NCBI RefSeq assembly: GCF_023283825.1
Contig: NZ_JAKILD010000002.1
Span: 124,001 to 188,000, forward strand
Length of the DNA stretch: 64,000 nt
Direction: 5' to 3'
Source of the DNA: Shewanella olleyana
GTDB taxonomy: Bacteria; Pseudomonadota; Gammaproteobacteria; Enterobacterales; Shewanellaceae
How positions within the stretch are numbered: the stretch's first letter is position 1; each line of letters starts with the position of its first letter. Shown one piece after another: positions 1 through 8,280 of this stretch. Position numbers and translations under genes: made by a program. The notes below the pieces were generated by a model. That model was not told where the DNA came from. It saw only the letters and a program-made list of their open reading frames with translations, and did no database searches.

Positions 1-428
1 CCACGAGCAGCTGGCTCAGTGTAGGTTACTTCACGTACGATAGTGACAGGCAGTTCAACAGAAATCGCTTTACCTTCATAGAAAGTAACTGAACATTCTT
101 CTTCCATACCGTCAACAATATAAGCACCAGCATCACCTAAGTTGTCAGCTTCAACATCGTATTGGTTGTACTCTGCATCCATGAATACATACATAGGATC
201 AGCATAGTAAGAATAAGTACATGCAAGACGTTCTAGGATGATATCTTCCATTTTGTCTTCACCTTTAAAGGTGGTTTCAGTGGTAGAATCTTGAAGAACG
301 TTTTTAAGCTTCATCTTAACGATTGCAGCGTTACGGCCAGAGCGAGTTGTTTCAGTTTTCTGAACAACCCACGGGCTGCCATCTAACATGATCACGTTAC
401 CAGGACGGAGTTCATGAGCAGTTTTCAT
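1..428 (-). CDS. efp: Translation elongation factor P (3' end cut by window edge)
   Basis: Elongation factor P binds between the ribosomal P and E sites and relieves stalling at polyproline stretches. The visible part is the first 142 codons. It begins [17 protein letters not shown] and continues through the KOW-like domain I into the middle OB domain; the C-terminal domain lies outside the window. The modification loop reads TTRSGRNA, and counting from the ATG its tip is Arg32, not lysine. Arg32 is the residue rhamnosylated in species that have EarP, and the next gene downstream is earP. The ATG is at 426-428. Family assignment is very secure. Confidence 0.97.
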   Translation of the reverse strand, partial: MKTAHELRPGNVIMLDGSPWVVQKTETTRSGRNAAIVKMKLKNVLQDSTTETTFKGEDKMEDIILERLACTYSYYADPMYVFMDAEYNQYDVEADNLGDAGAYIVDGMEEECSVTFYEGKAISVELPVTIVREVTYTEPAAR

Positions 429-475
429 TACTTTATTCCTATATTTTAGGTATTAATTTTTAATTGCGCAGTATC

Positions 476-1720
476 TTAGCTGGTTTTCACAAATTCAACC
501 AGTCGAGAAGCAAGATCTGCATCCTTTTTAGCATCAATCGGCCAATGTTTAGCATGTTGCTGTAACGCCGATTGAGCACAAATGAGTTGTTGCCAATGTT
601 CTACGACATTGGATTCTTGTTGATTGAAAGCAAAATTGGTTTTAGACCAAGCATTTGCAGCATCATCTTCAAGGTTTAAGCAGTAGATATTAACAAAAGC
701 CTGTAATTTTACTAGATGATAATCATCTTCTTGCGGGTATATGTGCCAAATAAACGGTTTTGCGGCCCATTGTGCGCGCAAAAATGAGTCTTCTCCGCGA
801 ACGATATTAAAATCACAACTCCAGAGTAGTCGATCAAACTGGGTTTGAGCTGTCATGGGGAGAATATGAATAGTTAAATTACCGACAGTAAACTGTTGCC
901 CAGCTTTAATCTTATTAAGTGGTGTGCTGATGAGGCTTTCAATACTGGCTAAGCTTTTACCTAATGGTATCAAGGCATGAATGGCTGTTTGTTCAGAGTT
1001 ATTTTGAACTTCAATATTCGCCCAGTAGTTACACAAAGCGGTTAAGGCAAGCGTCTCATAGCTGAATACACTAATGACAATGTCATTTGCTTCTATACCG
1101 ATTAAGCCTAATTTTTTAAATAAAGCTAATTTGTTGCTAGGAGATGATTGCCATTTATCTCGTTGATTAAACAAATCAGACTCACAAATTAACCCACCAC
1201 TTTTAGATGTAAAACCCGGGAAATAAAAATGCTTATTAATGCCGCTTGCTTGCATAGACGGTAAACCATGACAACCATCGACCCAATCTTCAGCAGATAG
1301 ATACTCTAGATTTAGCCATACAGGCGGTTTACTGGCGGTGTTTATCGATTGTTCAAAATTTGTTTTACTTTCTTGATGTAATTCATCAATAGTCGATAAA
1401 ACCTGTGATGGCAATTCACAGGCAAAAGCCTCTATTAAAACACTTCCTGGCCTATAAGGGATATCTAATGGTTTATTCCATTTAAAAATATTCACACCAA
1501 AAAATTGCTGCTGAGATAATGTTTTATCGAGTTCAGGCAGTATATGTGAAAAACTATTTAGGTCATCAACCCATAAATTAATTTCAATTTGATATTCTGC
1601 TGCTAATTGTTTTGCAAGGCGCCACGTTACGCCAATATCACCATAGTTATCGACAACGACACAGAATATATCCCAGTGTGGTGACTTATATGAGCTAGCT
1701 GCTGGTGTTTCATTGGTCAT
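476..1720 (-). CDS. earP: EarP, EF-P arginine-32 rhamnosyltransferase
   Basis: This enzyme transfers rhamnose from dTDP-beta-L-rhamnose to Arg32 of EF-P, which activates EF-P. The 414-residue protein is of usual length for the family. Its N-terminal half has the conserved DNYGDIG motif at about residues 24-30, holding the aspartates needed for arginine activation. The C-terminal half has RGEDSFLRAQWA, part of the nucleotide-sugar site. It is a GT-B-fold glycosyltransferase and has no signal peptide, so it is cytoplasmic. It lies 47 bp from the EF-P start, but upstream of EF-P on the opposite strand, so the two genes are divergent in reading yet adjacent; the EarP stop is at 476-478. Pairing with an Arg32-type EF-P makes the call firm. 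Confidence 0.95.
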   Translation of the reverse strand: MTNETPAASSYKSPHWDIFCVVVDNYGDIGVTWRLAKQLAAEYQIEINLWVDDLNSFSHILPELDKTLSQQQFFGVNIFKWNKPLDIPYRPGSVLIEAFACELPSQVLSTIDELHQESKTNFEQSINTASKPPVWLNLEYLSAEDWVDGCHGLPSMQASGINKHFYFPGFTSKSGGLICESDLFNQRDKWQSSPSNKLALFKKLGLIGIEANDIVISVFSYETLALTALCNYWANIEVQNNSEQTAIHALIPLGKSLASIESLISTPLNKIKAGQQFTVGNLTIHILPMTAQTQFDRLLWSCDFNIVRGEDSFLRAQWAAKPFIWHIYPQEDDYHLVKLQAFVNIYCLNLEDDAANAWSKTNFAFNQQESNVVEHWQQLICAQSALQQHAKHWPIDAKKDADLASRLVEFVKTS

Positions 1721-1810
1721 GTAGACTTGCCTTAAACAATTTGCTTTTCAAAATATAGTTACTGGATAAGCTGTAAAGTATTAATTAATCTTTATTCAAA
1801 TCTCAGGTTC

Positions 1811-1838
1811 AAAAAAAGCGGCTTTAGCCGCTTTTTTA
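1811..1838 (-). terminator. Rho-independent terminator after fldA
   Basis: A GC-rich stem (AGCGGCT/AGCCGCT) with a two-base loop is flanked by A and T runs on either side, so it could work in both directions. It lies 47 bp past the flavodoxin stop. Confidence 0.85.
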
Positions 1839-1884
1839 TTGTTTAGTGATGATCTAACAAGTCGCTTATCACTAAAGAAATTGA

Positions 1885-2412
1885 TTAGTCTTCTAATTCA
1901 GCTAAGCACATTTCTTCGTAAATCTGTTTAACCCAAGCGTCTACGCGCTCTTCTGTTAGTTCTGGTTGACGATCTTCATCGATACCTAGGCCAATAAAGT
2001 GCTTATCATCGACAAGGCCTTTAGAAGCTTCGAAGTCGTAACCTTCAGTTGGCCAATGACCAATGATGATACCACCACGTTCAGAAACAATGTCACCTAC
2101 CATGCCCATAGCATCAAGGAAGTATTCAGCATAATCTTCCTGATCACCACAACCAAAAATTGCCACTAACTTGTCAGTGAAGTCTACTTGCTCAAGTTCT
2201 GGGAAAAAGTCATCCCAATCACATTGCGCTTCACCGTAGTACCAAGTTGGGATACCGAATAGAATCAAATCGAATTCAGCGATTTGTTCCTTTGTGCTTT
2301 TGGCGATGTCTTTAACATCAACCATTTGCTTACCCAGTTTCTTCTGGATCATTTTGGCTACAGCCTCGGTATTACCAGTGTCACTACCGAAAAAAAGACC
2401 TACAGTTGCCAT
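1885..2412 (-). CDS. fldA: Long-chain flavodoxin FldA
   Basis: Flavodoxin is a cytoplasmic FMN-binding electron carrier that serves radical-SAM activases and similar reductases and replaces ferredoxin under low iron. At 175 residues it is the long-chain type. The FMN phosphate loop FFGSDTGNTEA is at residues 7-17, the aromatic FMN-stacking region is around PTWYYGEAQCDWDDF, and the second FMN loop is near FGCGDQEDYAEYF. The ATG is at 2410-2412. It is followed by the small LexA-type gene order (ybfE, DUF2788, ybfF) typical of enteric and Shewanella chromosomes. No Fur box was sought systematically. Confidence 0.96.
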   Translation of the reverse strand: MATVGLFFGSDTGNTEAVAKMIQKKLGKQMVDVKDIAKSTKEQIAEFDLILFGIPTWYYGEAQCDWDDFFPELEQVDFTDKLVAIFGCGDQEDYAEYFLDAMGMVGDIVSERGGIIIGHWPTEGYDFEASKGLVDDKHFIGLGIDEDRQPELTEERVDAWVKQIYEEMCLAELED

Positions 2413-2461
2413 TGGCTATCCTTTAAATATCTAGTTCGCTTTGCGAATTATAAAATATGGT

Positions 2462-2734
2462 TCAGTTGTCGATTTGTTGTTGCAGGATTAATTCGATTAA
2501 CTGGCTACGGCTGATGTTACTGGCCAATGCTTGTTCGTTCAAGGCGTCATACAAAACTTGTGACACCTTTAACTCTATTCGTTTTAATCCATTAGCGCGA
2601 TCCCGTTGGATCTGATTACGCTTATTGATTTTTAGCTGTTGTTCCCGACTTAAGGGATTGCTTCTTGGACGTCCACGACGTTTTTCAGAAGCAAACAGGT
2701 CAATCGTTGTTCTGTCTGTTGATTCTTTTGCCAT
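2462..2734 (-). CDS. ybfE: YbfE-type small DNA-binding-like protein
   Basis: This is a 90-residue basic protein beginning MAKESTDRTTIDLFASEKRR, a clear YbfE-family sequence. In Escherichia coli the homologue is LexA-regulated and of unknown function. It has a GRPRSNPLSREQQL motif and a C-terminal ribbon-helix-helix-like segment ending near SRSQLIELIL. The frame stays open further upstream to a TTG, but the family start and the 8-bp spacing from the DUF2788 stop favour the ATG at 2732-2734. It lies 49 bp upstream of fldA on the same strand, so co-transcription is likely. No SOS box is obvious in the few bases before it. Confidence 0.88.
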   Translation of the reverse strand: MAKESTDRTTIDLFASEKRRGRPRSNPLSREQQLKINKRNQIQRDRANGLKRIELKVSQVLYDALNEQALASNISRSQLIELILQQQIDN

Positions 2735-2742
2735 CGTTTTGT

Positions 2743-2964
2743 TTAACCGATGCCTGAGCCTTCCCAGGTCATCTGAATAATACCTTTTGCTACAAACCCG
2801 GCACAGCCAAGGAATAATACTAACCAAACGATATATCGTCCAAACTTAGGCACTTTGCCTTGTTTGAGTACATCGTGAATCGCCATGCCGATAAAGAAAA
2901 AAATTAAAGCAAAAAACAAGTTTAGACCGAGAGTCTCAATTTGATCCATGTATTGATTCAACAT
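2743..2964 (-). CDS. DUF2788 small inner-membrane protein
   Basis: This 73-residue protein has two hydrophobic segments, at about residues 14-33 and 43-63. The conserved linker IHDVLKQGKVPKFGR between them is characteristic of DUF2788. Function is unknown. In Shewanella and Vibrio relatives it sits between ybfF and ybfE, as here. It ends 8 bp before ybfE and the two are probably co-transcribed. The ATG is at 2962-2964. Confidence 0.85.
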   Translation of the reverse strand: MLNQYMDQIETLGLNLFFALIFFFIGMAIHDVLKQGKVPKFGRYIVWLVLFLGCAGFVAKGIIQMTWEGSGIG

Positions 2965-3099
2965 GTTTTTACCTTCAGTTTTACTTTAAGGCTAAAAGAG
3001 GGCGGGAATATACCACAATGATGATACGTGGGCTATATCTGCCTAGTTCATTTTTTATAAATTTACTGAGTTGTTTACTTATGCCACATCTATCGAACG

Positions 3100-3864
3100 C
3101 TAACTTTGGTGTTTATCAATAAACTCTCCGACCAAGCGATTAAAAATTTCAGGTTTTTGTGCATGTAACCAATGACCTGTACCATTTATCGTTTTTGCGG
3201 TGACCTTAGGGAATTGTTTCATAATTGCATTTGTATGCTCAGCTAAAACATATTCTGATTCACCACCGCGGATAAAAAAGCACGGTTTGCTATACACAGC
3301 ATCCGGCATTTCCCAACCAATGATGTGGGGGTAATTTTCAATCAATCCATCAAGGTTCATTTTCCATTCAAAACCATTATCGGCACGTTGTAAGTTCTTT
3401 AATAAAAACTGTGCAGTACCCAAATCAATGTCGGCGTTGATTAAGTGCTCTAGTGCAGCACTTCTTGATGTGAGTTCAGCCATTGGCATGCTGGTTAGGC
3501 CTGCGAACACCTTTTGATGGCGTGGACTGTAAGATACTGGAGCAATATCTGCGACAACTAAGCTTGTTACCATCTCTGGGTGTAATAAAGCTAACGCCAT
3601 AGCGACTTTTCCTCCCATAGAATGACCGACAAAGTGAGCTTCAGACAGATTTAACTCTTCCAATAAGTTCACACACTCTTTTGCAAGGCTTGGGTAATCC
3701 ATAAATTCCCAGTGTTCACTTTTGCCGTGATTAGGTAAGTCGACTCGAATGACTTGGTAATTTTCTTCTAGAGTACTAGCAAGATTTTTAAGATTATCTA
3801 AATTACCAAATAGCCCGTGTATCAAGATGACTGGTTGGCCTTCGCCAGAGGAAACATAATGCAT
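3100..3864 (-). CDS. ybfF: YbfF-type alpha/beta-hydrolase esterase
   Basis: A cytoplasmic esterase of the YbfF family, which in E. coli acts on acyl-CoA and short esters. Starting at the ATG at 3862-3864 the protein has 254 residues, the E. coli length; the frame extends 20 codons upstream to a TTG that I do not favour. Visible features are the oxyanion motif HGLFGNLDN, the nucleophile elbow GHSMGG (serine), and the late GTGHWLHAQKP histidine. The acidic member should lie near DIAP or RGGESEYV. It is divergent from seqA across a 343-bp gap. Confidence 0.9.
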   Translation of the reverse strand: MHYVSSGEGQPVILIHGLFGNLDNLKNLASTLEENYQVIRVDLPNHGKSEHWEFMDYPSLAKECVNLLEELNLSEAHFVGHSMGGKVAMALALLHPEMVTSLVVADIAPVSYSPRHQKVFAGLTSMPMAELTSRSAALEHLINADIDLGTAQFLLKNLQRADNGFEWKMNLDGLIENYPHIIGWEMPDAVYSKPCFFIRGGESEYVLAEHTNAIMKQFPKVTAKTINGTGHWLHAQKPEIFNRLVGEFIDKHQS

Positions 3865-4207
3865 GAGGCTTTTATCCGTTATCACAATCAATGAGGCGGT
3901 GATTTTGCCTGTAAAATACACCAAATTTCAAGTGGCGAAATTAATTAAGCCAAGATCATATGTTCATTAAACAATCCACCAGCTCATTGTTTTATTGAAA
4001 TTGACTAAATTTGAAAGATTTAGTGACTTTTGCCCTTTAACTATTGCGACAGATGGGTAGACTGTTAATAATAATTCGATCGATCATACTCGATCTTTTG
4101 ACTGCCACTATATAGAACAATGATTCAGCACATTTGCGATTGTTGTATAAATCGAATAATAAGTACTTGGCGGTTTACCTTTTAAAGACCAAAGGATATT
4201 GACTAAT
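3865..4207. promoter_or_regulatory. Divergent ybfF/seqA intergenic region with GATC cluster
   Basis: This 343-bp gap holds the promoters of ybfF (left) and seqA (right). Three GATC sites fall within 18 bp at 4078, 4082 and 4092, and a fourth is at 3954. AAAGGA at about 4191-4196 serves as the seqA ribosome-binding site. No other gene is seen. Confidence 0.5.
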
Positions 4208-4819
4208 ATGAAATATATTGAGGTTGACGAAGAACTTTATCGTCATATTGCAAGTAAAACGGAACGTATTGGCGAAAGTGCATCAGATATTTTACGTCGA
4301 TTACTAGATCTTTCTGTTGAAACTACCGAACCTGCTGAACCTCTTGCTATTAGTCATCCAAGTTTAGAATCGACTCAAGAAGCTGTTAATACTGTTGCAA
4401 TAGAAGAAATACATGACGTTGAAGTGACTAGTAGCGAGCCAGTAGAAGCTGTAGAACAAGAAACGATACCTGTTGCAACTAATATCAACTTCAATGACGT
4501 TGTACATGAGCATATGTTGTCACAACAAAAAGGTGCTGTAGGGCGCTTTATGTTCTTACTAGAATCTTTATCAAAGCTGACCCCTGCGACTTTTGAACAA
4601 ATACTAAAGATTCAAGGCCGTGGGCGTTTGTATTTTGCACGCTCAAAAGCTGAACTTTTGTCAGCAAGCCAATCTGCTAATCCAAAGGAAATTGGAGACA
4701 GTGGTTATTGGGTAACAACCAACAATAATACCGCTAAAAAACGCACCATTTTATCGGAAGTGTTATTGCAATTAGGTTGTAATGAAGAGCAGGCAAAATC
4801 GATTGCACAAAGAATTTAA
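4208..4819 (+). CDS. seqA: SeqA, negative modulator of replication initiation
   Basis: SeqA binds pairs of hemimethylated GATC sites, sequesters newly replicated oriC and the dnaA promoter, and organises new DNA. The N-terminal oligomerisation domain MKYIEVDEELYRHIAS...IGESASDILRRLL is close to the enteric protein. An acidic linker spans about residues 45-100. The C-terminal DNA-binding domain contains GRGRLYFARS and GDSGYWVTTNN. At 203 residues it is slightly longer than E. coli SeqA because of the linker. The ATG at 4208 fits the family start; an in-frame TTG lies three codons upstream. It is followed 22 bp later by pgm, the arrangement also found in enterics. Confidence 0.96.
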   Translation: MKYIEVDEELYRHIASKTERIGESASDILRRLLDLSVETTEPAEPLAISHPSLESTQEAVNTVAIEEIHDVEVTSSEPVEAVEQETIPVATNINFNDVVHEHMLSQQKGAVGRFMFLLESLSKLTPATFEQILKIQGRGRLYFARSKAELLSASQSANPKEIGDSGYWVTTNNNTAKKRTILSEVLLQLGCNEEQAKSIAQRI

Positions 4820-4841
4820 AATCTAAGAAGGGAGACTCGGG

Positions 4842-6506
4842 GTGGCGATTCACAATAGAGCAGGGAAAGTCGCGTTACAAACAGACTTGATCAACTTACC
4901 AAAGTTGATGAGTCATTATTATCGCATAACACCCAATGTCGAGGATGTGCAACAAAAGGTCACTTTTGGTACATCTGGGCATCGTGGTAGTTCGTTAAAA
5001 GCCAGTTTTAATCAAAATCATATTTGGGCGATAACGCAGGCTGTAGTTGATTACCGTCAACAAGCTGGCATCAAAGGACCTATGATTGTTGGTTTTGATA
5101 CTCATGCATTGTCTTATGCTGCGTACATGTCAGTGCTTGAAGTGTTAACGGCAAACCAAGTTGCGGTTAAAGTTCAGCAAGATGATGGATTCACTCCAAC
5201 GCCAGTAGTGTCTCAAGCCATTATTGCAGCAAATGTTGCTGCAAGTGATTCCGCCGCTCAAAATGGTGTTGAATTAACTGACGGCTTAATCATTACTCCC
5301 TCTCACAATCCTCCACAAGATGGGGGTATTAAATATAATCCACCTCATGGCGGACCTGCTGAAGCTGAGATTACTAAATTAATCGAATCTAAAGCGAATG
5401 AGTATTTAGCACAACAATTATCAGGTGTTAAAAAGGTTAATTATGGTGTAGCACTTGAGTCTGGCTGGATTGATGAAGTCGATTTTATTGCACCATATGT
5501 TAATTCGCTTTCAAGTGTGATTGATATGCAAGCCATTGCTAAAGCTAACATTCGTATTGGCGTTGATCCTTTAGGTGGTTCAGGCATTTATTATTGGTCA
5601 CACATTGCCAAACAATACGGTTTAGATATCACTCTAGTCAATGATAAAGTTGATCCTTCATTTGGGTTTATGACTTTAGATAAAGATGGAAAAATCCGTA
5701 TGGATTGTTCCTCACCTTATGCCATGGCGGGTCTACTTGAACATAGTGAAAACTTTGATGTGTGTGTCGGTAACGATCCTGATTACGATAGACACGGCAT
5801 AGTCTGTCCAGGTTTCGGTTTAATGAACCCTAATCATTATTTAGCCGTTGCTATCGATTATTTGCTGACTTACCGCAAAGATTGGTCAGCTGATTTAGCC
5901 ATTGGTAAAACCTTGGTTTCTAGCGCTATTATTGACAGAATTTGCCAATCACATAACCGTCAATGTTTAGAAGTGCCAGTGGGCTTTAAATGGTTTGTTG
6001 ATGGTTTAGCTAACAGTTCAATTGCATTCGGCGGCGAAGAGAGTGCAGGTGCTGCATTTCTAAATAGAGACGGCAGTACTTGGTGTACTGACAAAGATGG
6101 CTTCATCTTGGCATTACTCGCAGCTGAAATATTAGCGGTAACGGGTAAAACACCTGCTCAGCGCTATGTCGAATTAACCGAGCAATTTGGACAAAGTTTT
6201 TATACTCGTATCGATAGCCCGATTAGTTTGAAGAAGAAAGCTAAATTTGAAAAATTATCTTCAGATAGCTTTACTGATAAAACCTTAGCGGGTGAAACCA
6301 TAACTGCTATTTTGTCACATGCACCGGGTAACAATGCCGCCATTGGCGGTATTAAAGTCACCACTGAAAACGGATGGTTTGCAGCACGTCCTTCAGGCAC
6401 TGAGGCATTATTTAAAATCTACGCTGAAAGTTTTGTTAGTGAATCACATTTAAGTGACATTATCAGTCAAGCTCAGGTCATGATTGATGCCGCATTAAAA
6501 GCATAA
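4842..6506 (+). CDS. pgm: Phosphoglucomutase (alpha-D-glucose-phosphate specific)
   Basis: This enzyme interconverts glucose-1-phosphate and glucose-6-phosphate in the cytoplasm. It links galactose catabolism (UDP-glucose/glucose-1-P from the Leloir pathway) and glycogen to glycolysis, so it is relevant to the gal genes further along. The 554-residue protein has the substrate loop FGTSGHRGSS, the phosphoserine loop TPSHNPPQDGG, the metal motif DPDYDRHG, the sugar loop GGEESAG and the phosphate-binding RPSGTE near the C terminus. The start is GTG (GTG GCG ATT CAC), preceded by AGAAGGGAGA. It probably forms an operon with seqA. Confidence 0.96.
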   Translation: MAIHNRAGKVALQTDLINLPKLMSHYYRITPNVEDVQQKVTFGTSGHRGSSLKASFNQNHIWAITQAVVDYRQQAGIKGPMIVGFDTHALSYAAYMSVLEVLTANQVAVKVQQDDGFTPTPVVSQAIIAANVAASDSAAQNGVELTDGLIITPSHNPPQDGGIKYNPPHGGPAEAEITKLIESKANEYLAQQLSGVKKVNYGVALESGWIDEVDFIAPYVNSLSSVIDMQAIAKANIRIGVDPLGGSGIYYWSHIAKQYGLDITLVNDKVDPSFGFMTLDKDGKIRMDCSSPYAMAGLLEHSENFDVCVGNDPDYDRHGIVCPGFGLMNPNHYLAVAIDYLLTYRKDWSADLAIGKTLVSSAIIDRICQSHNRQCLEVPVGFKWFVDGLANSSIAFGGEESAGAAFLNRDGSTWCTDKDGFILALLAAEILAVTGKTPAQRYVELTEQFGQSFYTRIDSPISLKKKAKFEKLSSDSFTDKTLAGETITAILSHAPGNNAAIGGIKVTTENGWFAARPSGTEALFKIYAESFVSESHLSDIISQAQVMIDAALKA

Positions 6507-6543
6507 GCTGACAATTTTTAAGTTCACTATTTAGCTATAAATT

Positions 6544-6568
6544 AAAGCCCTCATATGAGGGCTTTTTT
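6544..6568 (+). terminator. Rho-independent terminator after pgm
   Basis: The perfect stem AAAGCCCTCA/TGAGGGCTTT is followed by a T run. It lies 37 bp past the pgm stop and could also serve the small minus-strand gene opposite. Confidence 0.88.
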
Positions 6569-6595
6569 ATACAAGAAATTCAAGAAACCGTACAG

Positions 6596-6760
6596 TTACT
6601 TAGATTTTTTGTAGTAAATAAATGCGACTACGGCAACTAATGCAATGGCTGGTGCCAATTCATACATATGATGGAAAAGCCCAACACCACCGTGTCCTTC
6701 GTGTGCAAATGCGATCGTTGGCGCTGCGGCTAATACTAGTGCGGTTAGTTTTGCTTTCAT
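6596..6760 (-). CDS. Small (54-aa) exported or membrane protein with His-rich segment
   Basis: This short frame reads MKAKLTALVLAAAPTIAFA, then HEGHGGVGLFHHMYE, then a hydrophobic stretch of about 14 residues and a basic KKSK tail. It looks like a cleavable signal peptide (cut after AFA), a short periplasmic segment with four histidines, and one membrane anchor. The ATG at 6758-6760 is preceded by GGAAACAA at good spacing. It lies just downstream of hypA on the same strand, 159 bp away. The gene position and histidines suggest a link to metal handling, but I do not recognise the family. That it is a real gene is supported by the signal peptide, ribosome-binding site and position before a terminator. 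Confidence 0.7.
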   Translation of the reverse strand: MKAKLTALVLAAAPTIAFAHEGHGGVGLFHHMYELAPAIALVAVVAFIYYKKSK

Positions 6761-6919
6761 GATTGTTTCCTTTTAACAAATAGGTTATTGATAAAATATT
6801 TAAACTTACAAATCGTAATCAATAATGGTCAACTACATTGATTCTCACTGTATTGATCTCAACTACTGATATAGACAGTTTCTTAATTTCTTCAGTTTCT
6901 TACTTTCGTTTTATCTAGT

Positions 6920-7267
6920 TTAACTAGCATTCATTTCTAACTGCATTAACATCATATCTTCACCGTCAATGACACGCGTATCATAGCTTTTACAGTGAGG
7001 ACAAATGACATTTCTTTCAGTTAATTCAGTTTTGTGATGACATTGTCGGCATTCAATCACTAATGGCTGAAGTTGCATATTTAATTGAGCATCATGACAA
7101 ACAGTATTTAGCTTGAACGTATCAAATGCATTTTGAAGTAAATGTGGTTCAACTCCGCTTAACACGCCCACTTTAATATCAACTCTGATTATTTCATTTG
7201 CGTTATTATCTTGCGCTAATTGCTCAATTTGCTCCATTAATGACATCACAATTGAATATTCGTGCAT
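6920..7267 (-). CDS. hypA: HypA, nickel insertion protein for [NiFe] hydrogenase
   Basis: HypA delivers nickel to the hydrogenase large subunit with HypB. The protein has 115 residues. The N-terminal MHEYSIV supplies the nickel-binding His2. The zinc site is [20 protein letters not shown] (two CxxC pairs) at about residues 73-92. Its ATG overlaps the last base of the hypE stop region, so it is translationally coupled. It is the last hyp gene of the block, ahead of the small His-rich protein. Confidence 0.95.
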   Translation of the reverse strand: MHEYSIVMSLMEQIEQLAQDNNANEIIRVDIKVGVLSGVEPHLLQNAFDTFKLNTVCHDAQLNMQLQPLVIECRQCHHKTELTERNVICPHCKSYDTRVIDGEDMMLMQLEMNAS

Positions 7268-8280
7268 CAGCAGATCCTTGGCAGCAATTCACCCTGAGGT
7301 AAATCTAAGTAGCGACTACTTCCCCAAGGAGTATTTAACACCACCTTGCCGTTATGTTCATCAGTTACATAACCTATAACAGCAGCTTGATCGCATTGAC
7401 AATATTGAGTCATTACTTCTAAAGCTTTATCTGCTGCACTTCGTGGCAGGGCAATGATAAAAGTCCCCTCGTTGGCAAGGTCAAATGGCTCAAAGCCATA
7501 TAGCTCACATAAGCCTTGTACTTCAGATGAAACAGGGATGTTTTTTTCATCCACATCAATGCCAACATTAGATGCCGTTGCCCATTCATTTAACACTGCT
7601 GAAAGGCCGCCACGGGTTGCATCTCTCATAGCGTGGATATCGATATTAGCGGCAATTAGCTGCTCAACTATTGGCCATAATGTTGCACAATCACTGGTTA
7701 ATTCAGACTCCAACGATAGACTGTCTCGAGCCATTAAAATTGCAGCGCCGTGTCTACCAATATCCCTTGAAACAATAATCACATCATCAGCCACTAAGTT
7801 ATTAACTGAGATGTTTTGTTTAATGATTTTGCCTACACCTGAAGTATTGATAAAAATACCATCAGCGCAGCCTTTAGGAACGACTTTGGTGTCTCCGCAG
7901 ACAATATGAGCACCACTGTATTGCATTTCTTCTGCCATGCTATTCACAATGGTTTGTAAGTCTTGAATTGCAAAGCCTTCTTCAATAATAAAGCTACAAC
8001 TTAGATATTCTGGAATTGCGCCCATCATGGCTAAATCGTTGACGGTGCCTGCAATCGCTAATTTGCCAATATTACCACCGGCAAAAAACAAAGGATCCAC
8101 CGTAAAGGAGTCAGTGGTAAAAGCCGTTGCGCCTGACAGTTGTAACTGAGCAGCATCTTCTTGAGACTCTAAAATAGGATTAGAAAACGCTTTGAAAAAT
8201 AGGTCATTGATTAACGTATTCATCTCTTTGCCACCACCACCGTGGCTTAATTGAACTTGATCATTTTTTTGGATTGGCAT
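7267..8280 (-). CDS. hypE: HypE, carbamoyl dehydratase for hydrogenase CN ligands
   Basis: HypE takes carbamoyl from HypF onto its C-terminal cysteine, dehydrates it with ATP to thiocyanate, and passes cyanide to the iron held by HypC-HypD. The sequence has [10 protein letters not shown] near the N terminus, ATP-binding motifs [10 protein letters not shown] and [11 protein letters not shown], and the expected C terminus PRIC, whose last residue is the carbamoyl acceptor. I take the ATG at 8278-8280 (MPIQKND); the frame extends 13 codons further into hypD. This start overlaps hypD by 20 bp, so the genes are coupled. Confidence 0.95.
   Translation of the reverse strand: MPIQKNDQVQLSHGGGGKEMNTLINDLFFKAFSNPILESQEDAAQLQLSGATAFTTDSFTVDPLFFAGGNIGKLAIAGTVNDLAMMGAIPEYLSCSFIIEEGFAIQDLQTIVNSMAEEMQYSGAHIVCGDTKVVPKGCADGIFINTSGVGKIIKQNISVNNLVADDVIIVSRDIGRHGAAILMARDSLSLESELTSDCATLWPIVEQLIAANIDIHAMRDATRGGLSAVLNEWATASNVGIDVDEKNIPVSSEVQGLCELYGFEPFDLANEGTFIIALPRSAADKALEVMTQYCQCDQAAVIGYVTDEHNGKVVLNTPWGSSRYLDLPQGELLPRIC

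Noticed and set aside
2735..2827. 31-codon N-terminal extension of the YbfE gene from a TTG
   Set aside because: It overlaps the DUF2788 gene and does not match the family start.
7454..7909. 151-codon open frame on the plus strand opposite hypE
   Set aside because: It mirrors hypE on the other strand, has no ribosome-binding site or recognisable family, and the hyp order is complete without it.
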